In this document: positions 63,217 through 64,000 of the stretch, one piece after another
Layout of the letters: every line of letters starts with the position of its first letter
How positions within the stretch are numbered: the stretch's first letter is position 1
NCBI RefSeq assembly: GCF_002198115.1
Contig: NZ_NGNR01000001.1
Span: 310,001-374,000 of the forward strand
Direction of reading: 5' to 3'
From: Robiginitalea sediminis
Lineage (GTDB): Bacteria; Bacteroidota; Bacteroidia; Flavobacteriales; Flavobacteriaceae
DNA length: 64,000 nt
Position numbers and translations under genes: made by a program
Notes under the pieces: model-generated
The model's database searches: none
What the model was told of the DNA's origin: nothing
Seen by the model: the letters and a program-made list of their open reading frames with translations, nothing else

Positions 63217-63224
63217 CAAAATTA
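63217..63224 (-). promoter_or_regulatory. -10 element of gdhA
   Basis: TAATTTTG on the minus strand; leader of about 32 nt to ATG 63178. Confidence 0.62.
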
Positions 63225-63310
63225 TAGGTTTTCCTAAATCTGAACTATAGTATTTTGAAAATTTGATAAAATAGGTTGCCGAATCCGGGGCCGGAATACA
63301 GATATTTCAA

Positions 63311-64000
63311 TCAACCCCCCAGCCCGTCGAGGGCGCGGTCCAGGTCGGCTTTCAAATCATCGATGTCTTCAATCCCCACGCTCAGGCGGATAAGGGCATC
63401 GGTAACCCCGCTTTTTTCCCGTTCCGCTTTCGGAATACTGGCATGGGTCATGCTGGCCGGGTGGCCGGCCAGGCTTTCCACGCCGCCCAGGGACTCGGCC
63501 AGGGTAAATACCTGCAGGGATTCTACAAAACGAACCGCATCGGCATAGCGCGCCCCCTTGGGCCTGAAGGAGATCATGGCCCCGAACCCTTTCATCTGGG
63601 AGGCCGCCACCTGGTGGTTGGGGTGGTCTTCGAACCCCGGCCAGAATACGGCCTCAACGGCGGGGTGCTCGCGCAGGTGCCGGGCGATGGCCTCCCCGTT
63701 TTCGCAATGCCGCTGCATGCGAACGGCCAGGGTCTTGATCCCCCGAAGCACCAGGAAACTGTCCATGGGCCCGCAAACCGCCCCGCTCGCATTCTGGATG
63801 AAATACAGGCGCTGGGCCAGGTCGGGGTCCCGGACCGCCAGGGCCCCGGCAACCACGTCGGAATGCCCCCCGAGGTATTTGGTGGCAGAGTGCATGACGA
63901 TATCGGCCCCGAGCTGGAGGGGTTGCTGCAGGTAGGGGGTCGCAAATGTATTGTCCACCGCCAGGAGCACCCCGTGCGTTTTAGCCAGGGCAGCCAGGGC
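63311..64000 (-). CDS. Transsulfuration PLP enzyme (cystathionine gamma-synthase/lyase family), 5' part beyond window
   Basis: The C-terminal 229 residues of a Cys/Met-metabolism PLP enzyme; the frame is open to the window edge and no start codon is needed inside. It includes the AVDNTFATPYLQQPLQLGADIV strand with the cofactor Asp, and HSATKYLGGHSDVVAG with the PLP lysine. SLGGVESLAGHPASMTHASIP is conserved throughout the family. Synthase, gamma-lyase and methionine gamma-lyase cannot be separated from this part alone. It stands apart from gdhA by 132 bp. Confidence 0.92.
   Translation of the reverse strand, partial: ALAALAKTHGVLLAVDNTFATPYLQQPLQLGADIVMHSATKYLGGHSDVVAGALAVRDPDLAQRLYFIQNASGAVCGPMDSFLVLRGIKTLAVRMQRHCENGEAIARHLREHPAVEAVFWPGFEDHPNHQVAASQMKGFGAMISFRPKGARYADAVRFVESLQVFTLAESLGGVESLAGHPASMTHASIPKAEREKSGVTDALIRLSVGIEDIDDLKADLDRALDGLGG

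Overview
The window comes from a high-GC member of the Flavobacteriaceae (Bacteroidetes). The taxonomic signs are: five TonB-dependent outer-membrane receptors, several with an N-terminal carboxypeptidase-like domain; DUF4270, DUF3108 and DUF5689/lamin-tail proteins; an atpD-atpC pair detached from the other ATP synthase genes; the gene order glmS / DUF4270 / GT5-like / panC / panD; and the Bacteroidetes -10 element TAnnTTTG in front of most transcription units. The strong G/C preference at third codon positions suggests something like Robiginitalea, but that is inference. I see no rRNA, tRNA, CRISPR array, transposase or phage gene. The window reads as core chromosome.

Layout. 1-6475: biotin genes on the minus strand (a ketoacyl synthase cut by the window edge, bioA, bioD, a DUF2007 gene, bioF), with two plus-strand glycosyltransferase genes wedged between them. 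6536-12002: GNAT acetyltransferase, atpC, atpD, TonB receptor. 12255-20298: glmS, DUF4270 lipoprotein, a GT5 N-domain protein, then divergent panC-panD-LPG-synthase-like membrane protein and an alpha/beta-hydrolase-like protein that has lost its catalytic residues. 20369-29070: radA, an unusual octamer-phased palindromic element, aldo/keto reductase, exonuclease III, TonB receptor, glycyl-tRNA synthetase, coiled-coil membrane protein, ComF. 29122-38333: Ig-like lipoprotein, nitrilase, ankyrin protein, and a divergent cluster of TonB receptor, lamin-tail lipoprotein and secreted nuclease/phosphatase that looks like a scavenging module, then DUF1080 and a small membrane protein. 38422-48035: Oar-like receptor, pgi, M23 peptidase, tryptophan dioxygenase, DUF3108 and HppD. 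48215-58469: type Vd patatin autotransporter, uvrC, a 28-codon membrane peptide gene, 5-formyl-THF cyclo-ligase, lspA, GIN-like protein, DksA-like regulator, ileS. 58609-64000: TonB receptor, recO, gdhA, and a transsulfuration enzyme cut by the edge.

The points most worth following are: the 13-octamer palindromic element between radA and the aldo/keto reductase; an IleRS whose HIGH signature reads GIHH; promoters whose -10 element lies only 4-6 bases from the start codon, implying leaderless mRNAs; an esterase-fold protein with Asp in place of the nucleophile Ser; an M23 peptidase with Cys in place of a zinc His; and a tiny membrane-peptide gene upstream of the cyclo-ligase. I found no defence or mobile system.
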